The notes: a model not told the origin generated them from the sequence alone. 23,342 bases of DNA from DATFPQ01 sp035264765 (GCA_035264765.1 DATFPQ010000079.1:1-23342); one strand, 5' to 3'. Shown: positions 8,208-14,924, counted from the first letter of the stretch. Numbers and translations are program-made.

Positions 8208-8215
8208 AAGGGAGG
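8208..8215 (+). promoter_or_regulatory. Strong Shine-Dalgarno of fdhA
   Basis: AAGGGAGG lies 5 nt before the ATG at 8221, in contrast to the apparently leaderless genes nearby. A TAGACAT at 8189-8195 could be a -10 element, giving a leader of about 20-25 nt; no good -35 is visible. Confidence 0.6.
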
Positions 8216-8220
8216 GTCCG

Positions 8221-9435
8221 ATGGCAGGTAACAGAGGCGTCGCTTACATCGAGCCCGGCAAGGTCGAGATCCGCGAGATCGACTACCCCAAGCTCGAGCT
8301 TCAGGACGGCCCTGGCGTCAACCCGGCCAACGTGGGCCGCAAGCTGAACCACGGCGTGATTCTCAAGGTGGTGACCACCAACATCTGCGGCAGCGACCAG
8401 CACATGGTTCGCGGGCGCACGACCGCTCCTCCCGGGCTGGTGCTCGGCCACGAGATCCTCGGGGAGGTCGTCGAGGCCGGTTCGGATGTCGAGTTCATCA
8501 AGGTCGGCGACCTGTGCTCGGTGCCCTTCAACATCGCTTGCGGGCGGTGCCGCAACTGCAAGGAGGGCAAGACCGGCATCTGCCTGAACGTCAACCCGGC
8601 CCGGCCGGGTGCGGCGTACGGCTACGTCGACATGGGCGGCTGGGTGGGCGGCCAGGCCGAGTACGTCACCGTCCCCTACGCCGACTGGAACCTGCTGAGG
8701 TTCCCCGACCGCGACCAGGCCATGGAGAAGATCCGCGACCTCACCATGCTCTCGGACATCTTCCCCACCGGCTTCCACGGCGCGGTGACCGCGGGCGTGA
8801 AGCCGGGGTCGACGGTGTACATCGCGGGCGCCGGGCCGGTCGGCCTCGCCGCCGCGGTGGGCGCCCAGCTGCTGGGGGCGGCCGTTGTGATAGTCGGCGA
8901 CCTGAACCAGGACCGGCTGGCGCAGGCCCGCAGCTTCGGCTGCGAGACCGTCGACGTCTCCAAGGGCGCGCCGCAGGACCAGATCGAGCAGCTGCTCGGC
9001 GTCCCCGAGGTGGACGCCGCCGTGGACGCGGTCGGGTTCGAGGCCCGAGGCCACGGGGAGAGCTCCGGCAAGGAGGCCCCCGCCACCGTGCTGAACTCCC
9101 TCATGGAGATCACCGCGGCCGGTGGTGCCCTCGGCATCCCCGGGCTCTACGTGACGGGCGACCCGGGGGGGATCGACGAGGCGGCGAAGGTCGGCTCGCT
9201 GTCCCTCAGCCTCGGTACGGGCTGGGCCAAGTCCCTCTCCTTCACGACCGGCCAGTGCCCGGTGATGAAGTACAACTTCTACCTGATGCGGGCGATCTTG
9301 CACGACAAGGTGCAGATCGCCAAGGCCGTCAACGCAACTGTCATCTCCCTCGACGATGCACCCCAGGGCTACGCCGACTTCGACAAGGGAGCACCCCGCA
9401 AGTACGTCATCGACCCGCACGGCGTGCTGAACTAG
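8221..9435 (+). CDS. fdhA: Glutathione-independent, zinc-dependent formaldehyde dehydrogenase
   Basis: A 404-aa medium-chain dehydrogenase/reductase very like Pseudomonas putida formaldehyde dehydrogenase (about 398 aa), which oxidises formaldehyde to formate with tightly held NAD and no thiol cofactor. The start MAGNRGVAYIEPGKVEI is diagnostic. Catalytic-zinc ligands are Cys56 (NICGSDQH) and the His of LGHEILGE. Four structural-zinc cysteines lie in CGRCRNCKEGKTGIC. The nucleotide fold has AGAGPVGLAAAVGAQLLGA, and VDAVGFEARGHG is characteristic of the subfamily. The gene appears monocistronic, with a strong Shine-Dalgarno and a downstream hairpin. Subfamily members can also act on other aldehydes or alcohols, so the in vivo substrate is inferred. 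Confidence 0.93.
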   Translation: MAGNRGVAYIEPGKVEIREIDYPKLELQDGPGVNPANVGRKLNHGVILKVVTTNICGSDQHMVRGRTTAPPGLVLGHEILGEVVEAGSDVEFIKVGDLCSVPFNIACGRCRNCKEGKTGICLNVNPARPGAAYGYVDMGGWVGGQAEYVTVPYADWNLLRFPDRDQAMEKIRDLTMLSDIFPTGFHGAVTAGVKPGSTVYIAGAGPVGLAAAVGAQLLGAAVVIVGDLNQDRLAQARSFGCETVDVSKGAPQDQIEQLLGVPEVDAAVDAVGFEARGHGESSGKEAPATVLNSLMEITAAGGALGIPGLYVTGDPGGIDEAAKVGSLSLSLGTGWAKSLSFTTGQCPVMKYNFYLMRAILHDKVQIAKAVNATVISLDDAPQGYADFDKGAPRKYVIDPHGVLN

Positions 9436-9446
9436 CAACAGTTGCT

Positions 9447-9479
9447 CGCGGCGGCCCGGATGGGTGCCGGGCCGCCGCG
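9447..9479. terminator. 13-bp hairpin between convergent fdhA and SDR genes
   Basis: CGCGGCGGCCCGG (9447-9459) pairs perfectly with CCGGGCCGCCGCG (9467-9479) around the 7-nt loop ATGGGTG. It starts 11 nt after the fdhA stop and ends 6 nt before the stop of the convergent SDR gene, so it is placed to terminate both. No T-tract follows on either strand, as is common for high-GC actinobacterial terminators. Confidence 0.75.
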
Positions 9480-9485
9480 GCCGGC

Positions 9486-10256
9486 TCAGAGGACGGCAAG
9501 CATCCCGCCGTCGACGTAAAGGACCTGGCCGTTGACGAAGTCGGACGCCGGCGAGCAGAGGAACAGCAGCGCCCCGACGAGGTCCTCCACCGTCCCCCAG
9601 CGCCCGGCCGGCGTGCGCCCGCGGACCCAGGCCGAGAACTCGGGGTCGGCCACCAGCTCCGCGGTCAGTTCGGTCTGGACGTAGCCGGGGCCGAGGGCGT
9701 TCACCTGGATGCCGGACGGCCCCAGCTCGGCGCACATGCCCTTGGTCAGCATCTTGAGCGCACCCTTCGTCGCGGCGTACGGCGCGGTCCGCGGACGCGC
9801 GGCCTCGCTCTGCAGCGACGCGACATTCACGATCTTGCCAGCCCCCCGTGGCACCATCTGGCGTGCTACCTCACGCCCCACCAGGAACGCGCTGGTGATG
9901 TTGACGTCCAGCAAGCGGTGCCAGTCCTCGTCGGCGAAGTCCAGCAGCGGCGCCCGGTGCTGCGCGCCAGCGTTGTTGACGAGGATCTCGATCGGGCCGA
10001 CCTCGTCCTCGACCCAGGCCACCCCCGCGGCGACGGCCGCCGGGTCGGTCACGTCGAACCCGGCGACACGCACCCGTCCCGCGGTCCGCTCGGTGAGCTC
10101 GCCCCGCACGGCGTCGAGACGCGCCTCGTCCCGCCCGTTGAGGACAACCGTGCAGCCGGCCTCCAGCAGGCCGCTCGCAAGCGCGCGGCCGATCCCTCGG
10201 CTGGAGCCGGTGACCAAGGCGGTACGTCCAGTGACGTCGAACAAGGGATGGCTCAT
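9486..10256 (-). CDS. SDR-family oxidoreductase, gluconate 5-dehydrogenase-like
   Basis: A 256-aa classical short-chain dehydrogenase. The cofactor motif TGSSRGIGRALASGL is near residue 16 and NNAGAQHR near residue 93. The catalytic Ser lies in NVASLQSEAARP and the YAATKGALKML segment supplies Tyr and Lys. The segments SLQSE, KMLTKGMCAELG, IQVNALGPGY, RTPAGRWG and ASDFVNGQVLYVDGGMLAVL closely follow E. coli IdnO (5-keto-D-gluconate reductase/gluconate 5-dehydrogenase). Interconversion of gluconate and 5-ketogluconate is therefore the best guess, but SDR specificity is hard to predict. A strong GGAGGGG (10263-10269) lies 6 nt before the ATG. No gluconate kinase or transporter gene is adjacent. 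Confidence 0.88.
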   Translation of the reverse strand: MSHPLFDVTGRTALVTGSSRGIGRALASGLLEAGCTVVLNGRDEARLDAVRGELTERTAGRVRVAGFDVTDPAAVAAGVAWVEDEVGPIEILVNNAGAQHRAPLLDFADEDWHRLLDVNITSAFLVGREVARQMVPRGAGKIVNVASLQSEAARPRTAPYAATKGALKMLTKGMCAELGPSGIQVNALGPGYVQTELTAELVADPEFSAWVRGRTPAGRWGTVEDLVGALLFLCSPASDFVNGQVLYVDGGMLAVL

Positions 10257-10301
10257 GGTCGGCCCCTCCGTGGGTCGTCACGGACCTGCTCGGTCGCCGG
10301 A

Positions 10302-10307
10302 ACCCTA
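10302..10307 (-). promoter_or_regulatory. Possible -10 element for the SDR gene
   Basis: TAGGGT on the minus strand, about 46 nt upstream of the SDR ATG, is the best -10-like hexamer in the divergent intergenic region. No clear -35 is seen. Weak. Confidence 0.25.
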
Positions 10308-10357
10308 GACCAGGGCCTTGGTGTCGCCCTCAGCCACACGGCGCGCCGCATTGGCTC

Positions 10358-10363
10358 TAGGCT
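10358..10363 (+). promoter_or_regulatory. Candidate -10 element of a leaderless promoter for the HATPase gene
   Basis: TAGGCT is followed by exactly 6 nt and the GTG at 10370, with no Shine-Dalgarno. The identical TAGGCT-N6-GTG arrangement precedes the HAD gene on the other strand near 13609. Confidence 0.5.
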
Positions 10364-10369
10364 GGTGCT

Positions 10370-10873
10370 GTGCCGACCGCGTCACAAACCTTCGCAGGAG
10401 GGCTGAGCTCCGTCCGGGATGCTCGACGGTTCCTCAGCGCCGCGTTGCAGGCGTGGGACGGGGCCCACTACGACTTCGGAGCCCCCCAGGTCCTGAGCGA
10501 GCTGGCGACCAACGCCGCGCTGCACGCCCGCAGCTCCTACACGGTCACGGTCGCGCTGGACGACGACGGCCTGCTGCTTGAGGTAACCGACGGCTCGTCC
10601 CGGCTGCCGCGGGCGCGGCACTACGCGCCGGATGCGACCACGGGCCGCGGCATGGGCCTGGTCGCAGCCCTGAGCCTGGAGTGGGGCGCGAGCACCGTCC
10701 AGGCCGGCAAGACCGTCTGGGCCCGCGTGGCACCGGACGAGACGGCGCTGGAGTTCGACCTCGACGAGCTGCTGTCCGCCGACGAGCCCGTACCGGTGCG
10801 CCGAGCGGTCCGGCGCGCCGACCCACGCGGGGCATCGGGCACCTTCCAGCCCCACGAGGCGAAGGCCTCATGA
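10370..10873 (+). CDS. Small HATPase-domain protein (RsbW/anti-sigma-like serine kinase fold)
   Basis: A 167-aa protein with a GHKL ATPase fold of the HATPase_c_2 (RsbW/SpoIIAB) type. The N-box is ELATNAALHA (Glu44-His52 region), the G1 box is LEVTDGSS (Asp74) and the G2 box is TGRGMGLVAAL (residues 91-101). No histidine-kinase dimerisation domain is present. Such proteins bind a sigma factor or phosphorylate an STAS antagonist in partner-switching cascades, or are orphan regulators; Streptomyces and relatives have dozens. The last 45 residues are an acidic, then Arg-rich tail outside the fold. Its stop overlaps the next ATG as ATGA, so it is tightly coupled to the unknown downstream protein. 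No sigma factor, STAS or PP2C gene is in the window. Confidence 0.85.
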   Translation: MPTASQTFAGGLSSVRDARRFLSAALQAWDGAHYDFGAPQVLSELATNAALHARSSYTVTVALDDDGLLLEVTDGSSRLPRARHYAPDATTGRGMGLVAALSLEWGASTVQAGKTVWARVAPDETALEFDLDELLSADEPVPVRRAVRRADPRGASGTFQPHEAKAS

Positions 10874-11433
10874 CGCAGAACGAGGTCGACGCGGGGCCGG
10901 GCGCCACGGGGGACGGTGAACAAGGCGTGGCCGTGGAGCTGGCCACGGTGCGGTTGCTCGGGCTTCCGGTCCGCCTGCAGGCCCGGGCCCAGGAACACGC
11001 GGACGAGCTCACCCGCGAGCTGATGCTGATCGGGGAGCAGATGCGTCAGCAGGGCAACCACGCCGGTCTCCCGGTCCGTCTTGTCGCGCTTGTGGACGAG
11101 CTCAGCGGGCAGTACTCGGGATTCACCGTCGACCAGGAGCAGCAGCTCGCCGATGCCATCTCGACCGGCGTCGAGACCATCGACCTCGTCTACCAGGTGC
11201 CCGCCGCCGTGGCCGACGCCGCCCAGGCGCTCAACGACATCCTGGCCGAGGCGGACGAGTACTGCCGGGCGGGTGAGCACCTGCTGACGCTGCCGACGCC
11301 GCCCGACCTGGTGAGGTACCGCGAGTGGTTCCTGGACGAGTTCGTGCAGCAAGTCGCGGGGAAGGATGCGGTGCCGTTCGCTCGCTACCGGGGGCGCCAG
11401 GACGCGGACGGGGTCCCGGCGTCCCACCGCTGA
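10870..11433 (+). CDS. Conserved-looking helical protein of unknown function, coupled to the HATPase gene
   Basis: A 187-aa cytoplasmic protein without a signal peptide or membrane segment; I recognise no named domain. After a short acidic N-terminus it reads ATVRLLGLPVRLQARAQEHADELTRELMLI (split here: ATVRLLGLPVRLQARAQEH / ADELTRELMLI). A long, mostly alpha-helical stretch follows (QQEQQLADAIS-like, VPAAVADAAQALNDILAEAD), then a C-terminal LVRYREWFLDEFVQQVAG segment. Heptad-like hydrophobic spacing suggests a helical bundle or coiled coil. Start overlap with the HATPase stop (ATGA) suggests equimolar expression and perhaps physical partnership, for example as an antagonist or adaptor; this is inference only. 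The stop codon lies in an 18-bp tandem duplication. Confidence 0.8.
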   Translation: MTQNEVDAGPGATGDGEQGVAVELATVRLLGLPVRLQARAQEHADELTRELMLIGEQMRQQGNHAGLPVRLVALVDELSGQYSGFTVDQEQQLADAISTGVETIDLVYQVPAAVADAAQALNDILAEADEYCRAGEHLLTLPTPPDLVRYREWFLDEFVQQVAGKDAVPFARYRGRQDADGVPASHR

Positions 11434-11452
11434 CGGGCGTCCCACCGCTGAC
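11418..11452 (+). repeat. 18-bp tandem duplication spanning a stop codon
   Basis: GGCGTCCCACCGCTGAC occurs at 11418-11434 and again at 11436-11452. The period of 18 nt keeps the frame, so the coding end ASHR-stop is followed by RASHR-stop in the same frame. It looks like a recent slippage duplication that left the protein unchanged but provided a second in-frame stop. Confidence 0.85.
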
Positions 11453-11490
11453 CGGTCGGGCCCACGGGCGCGGGACACCCACCCGGTGTA

Positions 11491-11530
11491 GCGCGCCGCT
11501 ACCCGCTCGGGGGTCCGGGCAGCGGCGCGC
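11491..11530. terminator. Hairpin between convergent unknown-protein and MFS genes
   Basis: GCGCGCCGCT (11491-11500) and AGCGGCGCGC (11521-11530) form a perfect 10-bp stem. CCCG/CGGG can extend it inward past one A/C mismatch. It lies between two convergent genes, so it probably terminates both. No T-tract. Confidence 0.65.
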
Positions 11531-11562
11531 CGGGAACTAGATCGGGGCTGGTGGCCGCGACG

Positions 11563-12852
11563 TTACACCCGGTCCGGACCCCGGTCCGCCGGCTGGTCCG
11601 CCGGTCGGGTCCGCACCCGCCGGAGCACCGGGTCGACCTGCGGCACCCACCGGGCCAGCGCCATCGCGCCGAGCAGGGTGACGATCCCCATGACGGCGAC
11701 CGCGGGGCCCAGCGTCGCCGCGGCGGTGACCGCGGACACCGCCACCGGCCCGCCGGCGGTGCCGACGTCGACCATCAAGCGCCAGGCGCCGAGGAACTGA
11801 GGGCGGCCGACCTCCGGGGACGCGTCCGCACCCAGGGTCATCACCAGCCCGCTGCCGAGCCCGTTGCCGAACCCCATGAGCAGCGCCACGAGGAGCACGC
11901 CGGTAACCGTCGAGGTCAGCGGCAGCAGCAGGTGGGCGACGCCGAGCACCGCCATGCAGGGAACGGCCACGGCCGAGCGTCCCCGGCGGTCCATGACCGA
12001 TCCGGACGGGTAGACGAGGAGCAGCTCCACGGCACCGGAGAGCGCGAAGACAAGGCTGATGGTGCGGGCGTCCAGCCCCACGTGCTCACCCCACAGCGGC
12101 ACGACCGCCTGGCGGGACGCCCGGGCAGCGCCCACCAGCAGCACGGCGGTGCCGAGGGTCCGCAGCACCGGGAGGTGGCTCCGCACGACAGCGGCCAGCG
12201 ATGGCCCACGACGTGAGCCCGCGACCGTTCGGCCGCCCGCTCCTGCGGGGCCGAGGTCCGGCGTCCCCAGGACCAGCGCGCACGCGCCGAGTGCGGCCAC
12301 CGCGTGGACGCCGTACGCCGCGTCGACCCCCCACCGGCCGATGGCCCATGCGCCGACCAGCGGCCCGACCAGCAGGCCCACCCGGCCGGCGCCGCCGAGG
12401 GTCGACAGGGCGCGGGCCCGACGGGAGACCGGTACCGCCGCGGTGAGGTAGGCCTGGCGGGCCAGGCTCCACACGGCACCGGCCGCCCCGAGCAGCAGCA
12501 CCGCCACGGCGAGCGCCACCACGGAGCCGGACCCGAGCGCCCCCGAGGCGACGCACCCGGCCAGCGCAATGCCGGAGGCCAGCCCCGACGCGAGCAGCGA
12601 GCGCCGCTCCCCCAGCCTGGCGACGAGCGCGCCGGCCGGGAGGTCACCGGCCAGCTGGCCCAGACCCAGGAGGGCGACGACGAGTCCCGCGACTCCCACC
12701 GAGGCGCCACGTTCGCGGGCGGACAGCGCCACGACCGGCGCGACCGCGCCCTGCCCCACGAAGTACAGCGTCGCGGGGCCGTAGACCGACGGGACCAGGC
12801 GACGCAGCGAGGTCGGGTCGCGAACCGACCCGGCCGGCGCGCTCAACGCCAA
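11563..12852 (-). CDS. MFS transporter (12-TM, drug-efflux-like)
   Basis: A 429-aa integral membrane protein with about 12 hydrophobic segments. MFS signature A lies between helices 2 and 3 (GDLPAGALVARLGERRSLL) and a second such loop follows helix 8 (YPSGSVMDRRGRSAVAV). This fits an MFS_1 proton-coupled exporter; the substrate cannot be predicted. The start is uncertain: TTG at 12852 or TTG at 12846 are the only sensible starts before helix 1 and neither has a Shine-Dalgarno. A 9-codon mini-ORF joins this start to the end of the HAD gene upstream, suggesting translation by re-initiation. The C-terminus is Arg/Pro-rich. Confidence 0.85.
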   Translation of the reverse strand: MALSAPAGSVRDPTSLRRLVPSVYGPATLYFVGQGAVAPVVALSARERGASVGVAGLVVALLGLGQLAGDLPAGALVARLGERRSLLASGLASGIALAGCVASGALGSGSVVALAVAVLLLGAAGAVWSLARQAYLTAAVPVSRRARALSTLGGAGRVGLLVGPLVGAWAIGRWGVDAAYGVHAVAALGACALVLGTPDLGPAGAGGRTVAGSRRGPSLAAVVRSHLPVLRTLGTAVLLVGAARASRQAVVPLWGEHVGLDARTISLVFALSGAVELLLVYPSGSVMDRRGRSAVAVPCMAVLGVAHLLLPLTSTVTGVLLVALLMGFGNGLGSGLVMTLGADASPEVGRPQFLGAWRLMVDVGTAGGPVAVSAVTAAATLGPAVAVMGIVTLLGAMALARWVPQVDPVLRRVRTRPADQPADRGPDRV

Positions 12853-12853
12853 C

Positions 12854-12883
12854 TCAGGCCGCGACGACGCGGAGGAAGGTCAC
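12854..12883 (-). other. Nine-codon mini-ORF bridging the HAD and MFS genes
   Basis: A GTG overlapping the HAD stop (GTGA) opens a reading frame VTFLRVVAA that ends in TGA 1 nt before the TTG at 12852. Its last five residues copy the HAD C-terminus (RVVAA-stop), because it arose within a direct repeat. It may carry ribosomes from one gene to the next, or it may be incidental. Confidence 0.35.
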
Positions 12884-12897
12884 GCCGCGACGACGCG
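12858..12897. repeat. 14-bp direct repeat at the 3' end of the HAD gene
   Basis: GCCGCGACGACGCG occurs at 12858-12871 and 12884-12897 (period 26). On the coding strand this repeats the sequence for RVVAA plus stop, duplicating the tail of the HAD gene just beyond its stop codon. Confidence 0.75.
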
Positions 12898-13602
12898 CAC
12901 GCCGTCGGCGTCGACCTCGAACCGCACGTCGGCCAGCGTGCCGATCACCGCGTCGGCGTGCAGCTGGTCGGCCGGCGACGTCGTCGTGACGGCGAGGGTG
13001 GCGGCGCCGGCCGCCCGGGCCGAGACCAGCCCGCTCGGCGCGTCCTCGACCACCAGGCAGGCGGCCGGCTCCACGCCGAGCCGCCGGGCTCCCAGCAGGT
13101 AGGGAGCGGGGTCCGGCTTGCCGGTGGGAACGTCGTCCGCGGTCACCACCACCGAGGGGGCCAGCAGACCGGACGCGGCGATGCGCGCGGCCGCGAGCGG
13201 CGCCACGCAGGAGGTGACGATGGCCCGCCGCGCCTCGGGCAGCGCGGCGACCGCCTCCATCGCTCCCGGGAGCACGGTGATCCCCTCGACGTCGGCGAGC
13301 TCGAGGGCGTTGATCCGGGCGATCGCCGCCTCGACCTCAGCCTCCGGCACGAGGCCGCGGACGACCTGCGCCGCGGGGACCCCGTGGTGGTCCTCCAGCC
13401 GCTTCGGGTCGATGCCGCGCTCGAGCGCCCAGGTGACCCACGAGCGCACGACGACCGGCGTGGAGTCGATCAGCGTGCCGTCCATGTCGAACAGCACCGC
13501 CTCGAAGCGGCGGCCGGCCAGATCGGCCAACAGCGACTGGGTGGGGGCCGCAGTGGCGGGCACGGTGGCGGGCGCGGAAGCGGGCGTTGCCGAACGGGTC
13601 AC
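12880..13602 (-). CDS. HAD-superfamily phosphatase (sugar-phosphatase / beta-phosphoglucomutase-like)
   Basis: A 240-aa cytoplasmic HAD hydrolase with the small alpha-helical cap of subclass I. Motif I is LFDMDGTLIDS (nucleophile Asp39, acid/base Asp41), motif II is IVTSC (Thr130/Ser131), motif III is GKPDP (Lys162) and motif IV is VVEDAPSG (Glu186/Asp187). This pattern matches HAD phosphatases acting on sugar phosphates or glycerol 3-phosphate. A mutase is less likely but not excluded. The first 30 residues are an Ala/Pro/Thr-rich extension. The GTG at 13602 has no Shine-Dalgarno but lies 6 nt after TAGGCT. It precedes the MFS gene in the same direction and diverges from the GNAT gene. Confidence 0.9.
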   Translation of the reverse strand: MTRSATPASAPATVPATAAPTQSLLADLAGRRFEAVLFDMDGTLIDSTPVVVRSWVTWALERGIDPKRLEDHHGVPAAQVVRGLVPEAEVEAAIARINALELADVEGITVLPGAMEAVAALPEARRAIVTSCVAPLAAARIAASGLLAPSVVVTADDVPTGKPDPAPYLLGARRLGVEPAACLVVEDAPSGLVSARAAGAATLAVTTTSPADQLHADAVIGTLADVRFEVDADGVRVVAA

Positions 13603-13671
13603 CCGAGGAGCCTAAAGGAGCGGCGGCCACGAGGCCGCAGGGCGTGCGCCTGCCCGTGTCAGGATGGCCGG
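13603..13671. promoter_or_regulatory. 69-bp divergent promoter region between the HAD and GNAT genes
   Basis: On the minus strand TAGGCT (13609-13614) is 6 nt from the HAD GTG. On the plus strand CAGGAT (13660-13665) is 6 nt from the GNAT GTG. Both fit leaderless starts. Between them GCGGCC-ACGA-GGCCGC (13623-13638) is a perfect 6-bp inverted repeat, placed where a shared regulator could bind. Confidence 0.45.
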
Positions 13672-14220
13672 GTGAGCACCCCAGCCCCCGACGCCGGTGT
13701 GCGGGCGGCGCGCCCGGCCGACGCACCGGCCCTGGGACGCGTGCACGCCCGCGCGTGGGCCGCCTCCTACGGCGACCTGCTCCCCACCGCACCCGACGAG
13801 GCGCAGCTCACGGACGCCTGGACCCAGGCCGTGACCGACCCGCCGTCCTCGCGGCACCGAGTGCTGGTGGCCACCGCCGGCGAGCACGTCGTCGGGTTCG
13901 CCGCGCTGGCGCCGTCGGCCGACGCTGACGCCGCCGGGCCGGGAACGGACGCCGAGCTGCTGGTCCTGCTCGTCGACCCGGACGCCGTCGGTCGCGGGCA
14001 CGGCTCGCGGCTGCTCAACGCAAGCGCCGACGTCCTCGCCGACTCGGGTGCGCGCCGGCTGCGCACCTGGGTTCCCGAGCCGGACGCCGACATGCAGCGC
14101 TTCCTGGCCGGCGCCGGCTTCGCCGCGGACGGCGCCGCGCGTGTGCTGGACGCAACCGGGGACGGCACGACCACAGTGCGCGAGGTCCGGATGAGCGCCG
14201 CGCTGCCGACCCGCCCGTGA
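13672..14220 (+). CDS. GNAT-family N-acetyltransferase
   Basis: A 182-aa acetyl-CoA-dependent acetyltransferase. After the N-terminal strand (VRAARPADAPALGRVHARAW) come HRVLVATAGEHVVGFAALAP and the acetyl-CoA loop in LLVLLVDPDAVGRGHGSRLL (R-G-H-G-S, about residues 100-112). FLAGAGFAADG is the typical C-terminal motif B. The substrate is unknown. Its stop overlaps the AzlC start as GTGA, so it is the first gene of an acetyltransferase-AzlC-AzlD unit. Acetylation of an amino acid or its analogue is one possible link, by inference. Confidence 0.9.
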   Translation: MSTPAPDAGVRAARPADAPALGRVHARAWAASYGDLLPTAPDEAQLTDAWTQAVTDPPSSRHRVLVATAGEHVVGFAALAPSADADAAGPGTDAELLVLLVDPDAVGRGHGSRLLNASADVLADSGARRLRTWVPEPDADMQRFLAGAGFAADGAARVLDATGDGTTTVREVRMSAALPTRP

Positions 14221-14924
14221 CGACCGCTCCTCCCCTCGCCCCGCACCGCCAGCGGGCGGTGCTGCGCCAGGCCCTGGTCGTGGGCCTGGCCACCGGTCTG
14301 TACGGCGTGAGCTTCGGCGCCCTGTCCGTGGCCGCCGGCCTCGACTTCTGGCAGACCATGGCCCTGTCCGCCCTGCTGTTCAGCGGCGGCTCCCAGTTCG
14401 CCTTCGTCGGCGTGGTCGCGGCCGGTGGCGCGGGGTCGGCCGCGGTCGCCACGGCAACGCTGCTCGGGATCCGCAACGGCCTGTACGGCGTGCAGATGGC
14501 CGGCCCGCTCGGGGTCCGAGGCGTGCGGCGCCTCGCGGCCGCGCAGCTGACGATCGACGAGTCCACCGCGGTGGGGATCGTCCAGCCCGAGCCGTCCGGG
14601 CGGCGGCTGGGTTTCTGGGCGACCGGCCTGGCGGTGTTCGCGTGCTGGAACCTGATGACCGCGGTCGGTGCCCTGGTCGGGGACGCCCTCGGTGACACCC
14701 GCAGGTTCGGCCTCGACGCCATGGCGGCGGCCGCCTTCCTCGCGCTGCTGTGGCCCCGGCTGCGCGGCGGCGAGCCGTGGGCCGTGGCGGTCCTCGCCGC
14801 CGCGGTGGCCATCCTGTGCGTGCCGGCCCTGCCGGCCGGCCTGCCGGTGATCACGGCGGCCGTCGTGGCGGTCGCGGTCGGGACCGTCCGGGCCGGTCGG
14901 GCGAGCGGGAGGACGGCATCGTGA
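14217..14924 (+). CDS. azlC: AzlC-family branched-chain amino acid exporter, large subunit
   Basis: A 235-aa membrane protein with about seven or eight hydrophobic segments. Family segments visible are GLYGVSFGALSVAAGLDFWQ, LLFSGGSQFAFVGVVAAGG, LLGIRNGLYGVQMA and QLTIDESTAVGIVQ. The AzlC/YgaZ family pairs with a small AzlD/YgaH partner to export branched-chain amino acids, methionine or analogues such as azaleucine. The partner follows with a 4-bp GTGA overlap. Substrate specificity is inferred from family. Confidence 0.92.
   Translation: MTTAPPLAPHRQRAVLRQALVVGLATGLYGVSFGALSVAAGLDFWQTMALSALLFSGGSQFAFVGVVAAGGAGSAAVATATLLGIRNGLYGVQMAGPLGVRGVRRLAAAQLTIDESTAVGIVQPEPSGRRLGFWATGLAVFACWNLMTAVGALVGDALGDTRRFGLDAMAAAAFLALLWPRLRGGEPWAVAVLAAAVAILCVPALPAGLPVITAAVVAVAVGTVRAGRASGRTAS

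Noticed and set aside
8200..9735. A 511-codon minus-strand frame opposite fdhA
   Set aside because: It is antisense to fdhA, with no protein family recognisable and a Val/His/Asp/Arg-rich composition typical of antisense reading.
8514..10406. A 630-codon plus-strand frame across fdhA and the SDR gene
   Set aside because: It runs through two well-identified genes in other frames and crosses the terminator hairpin. Its composition is typical of a shadow frame.
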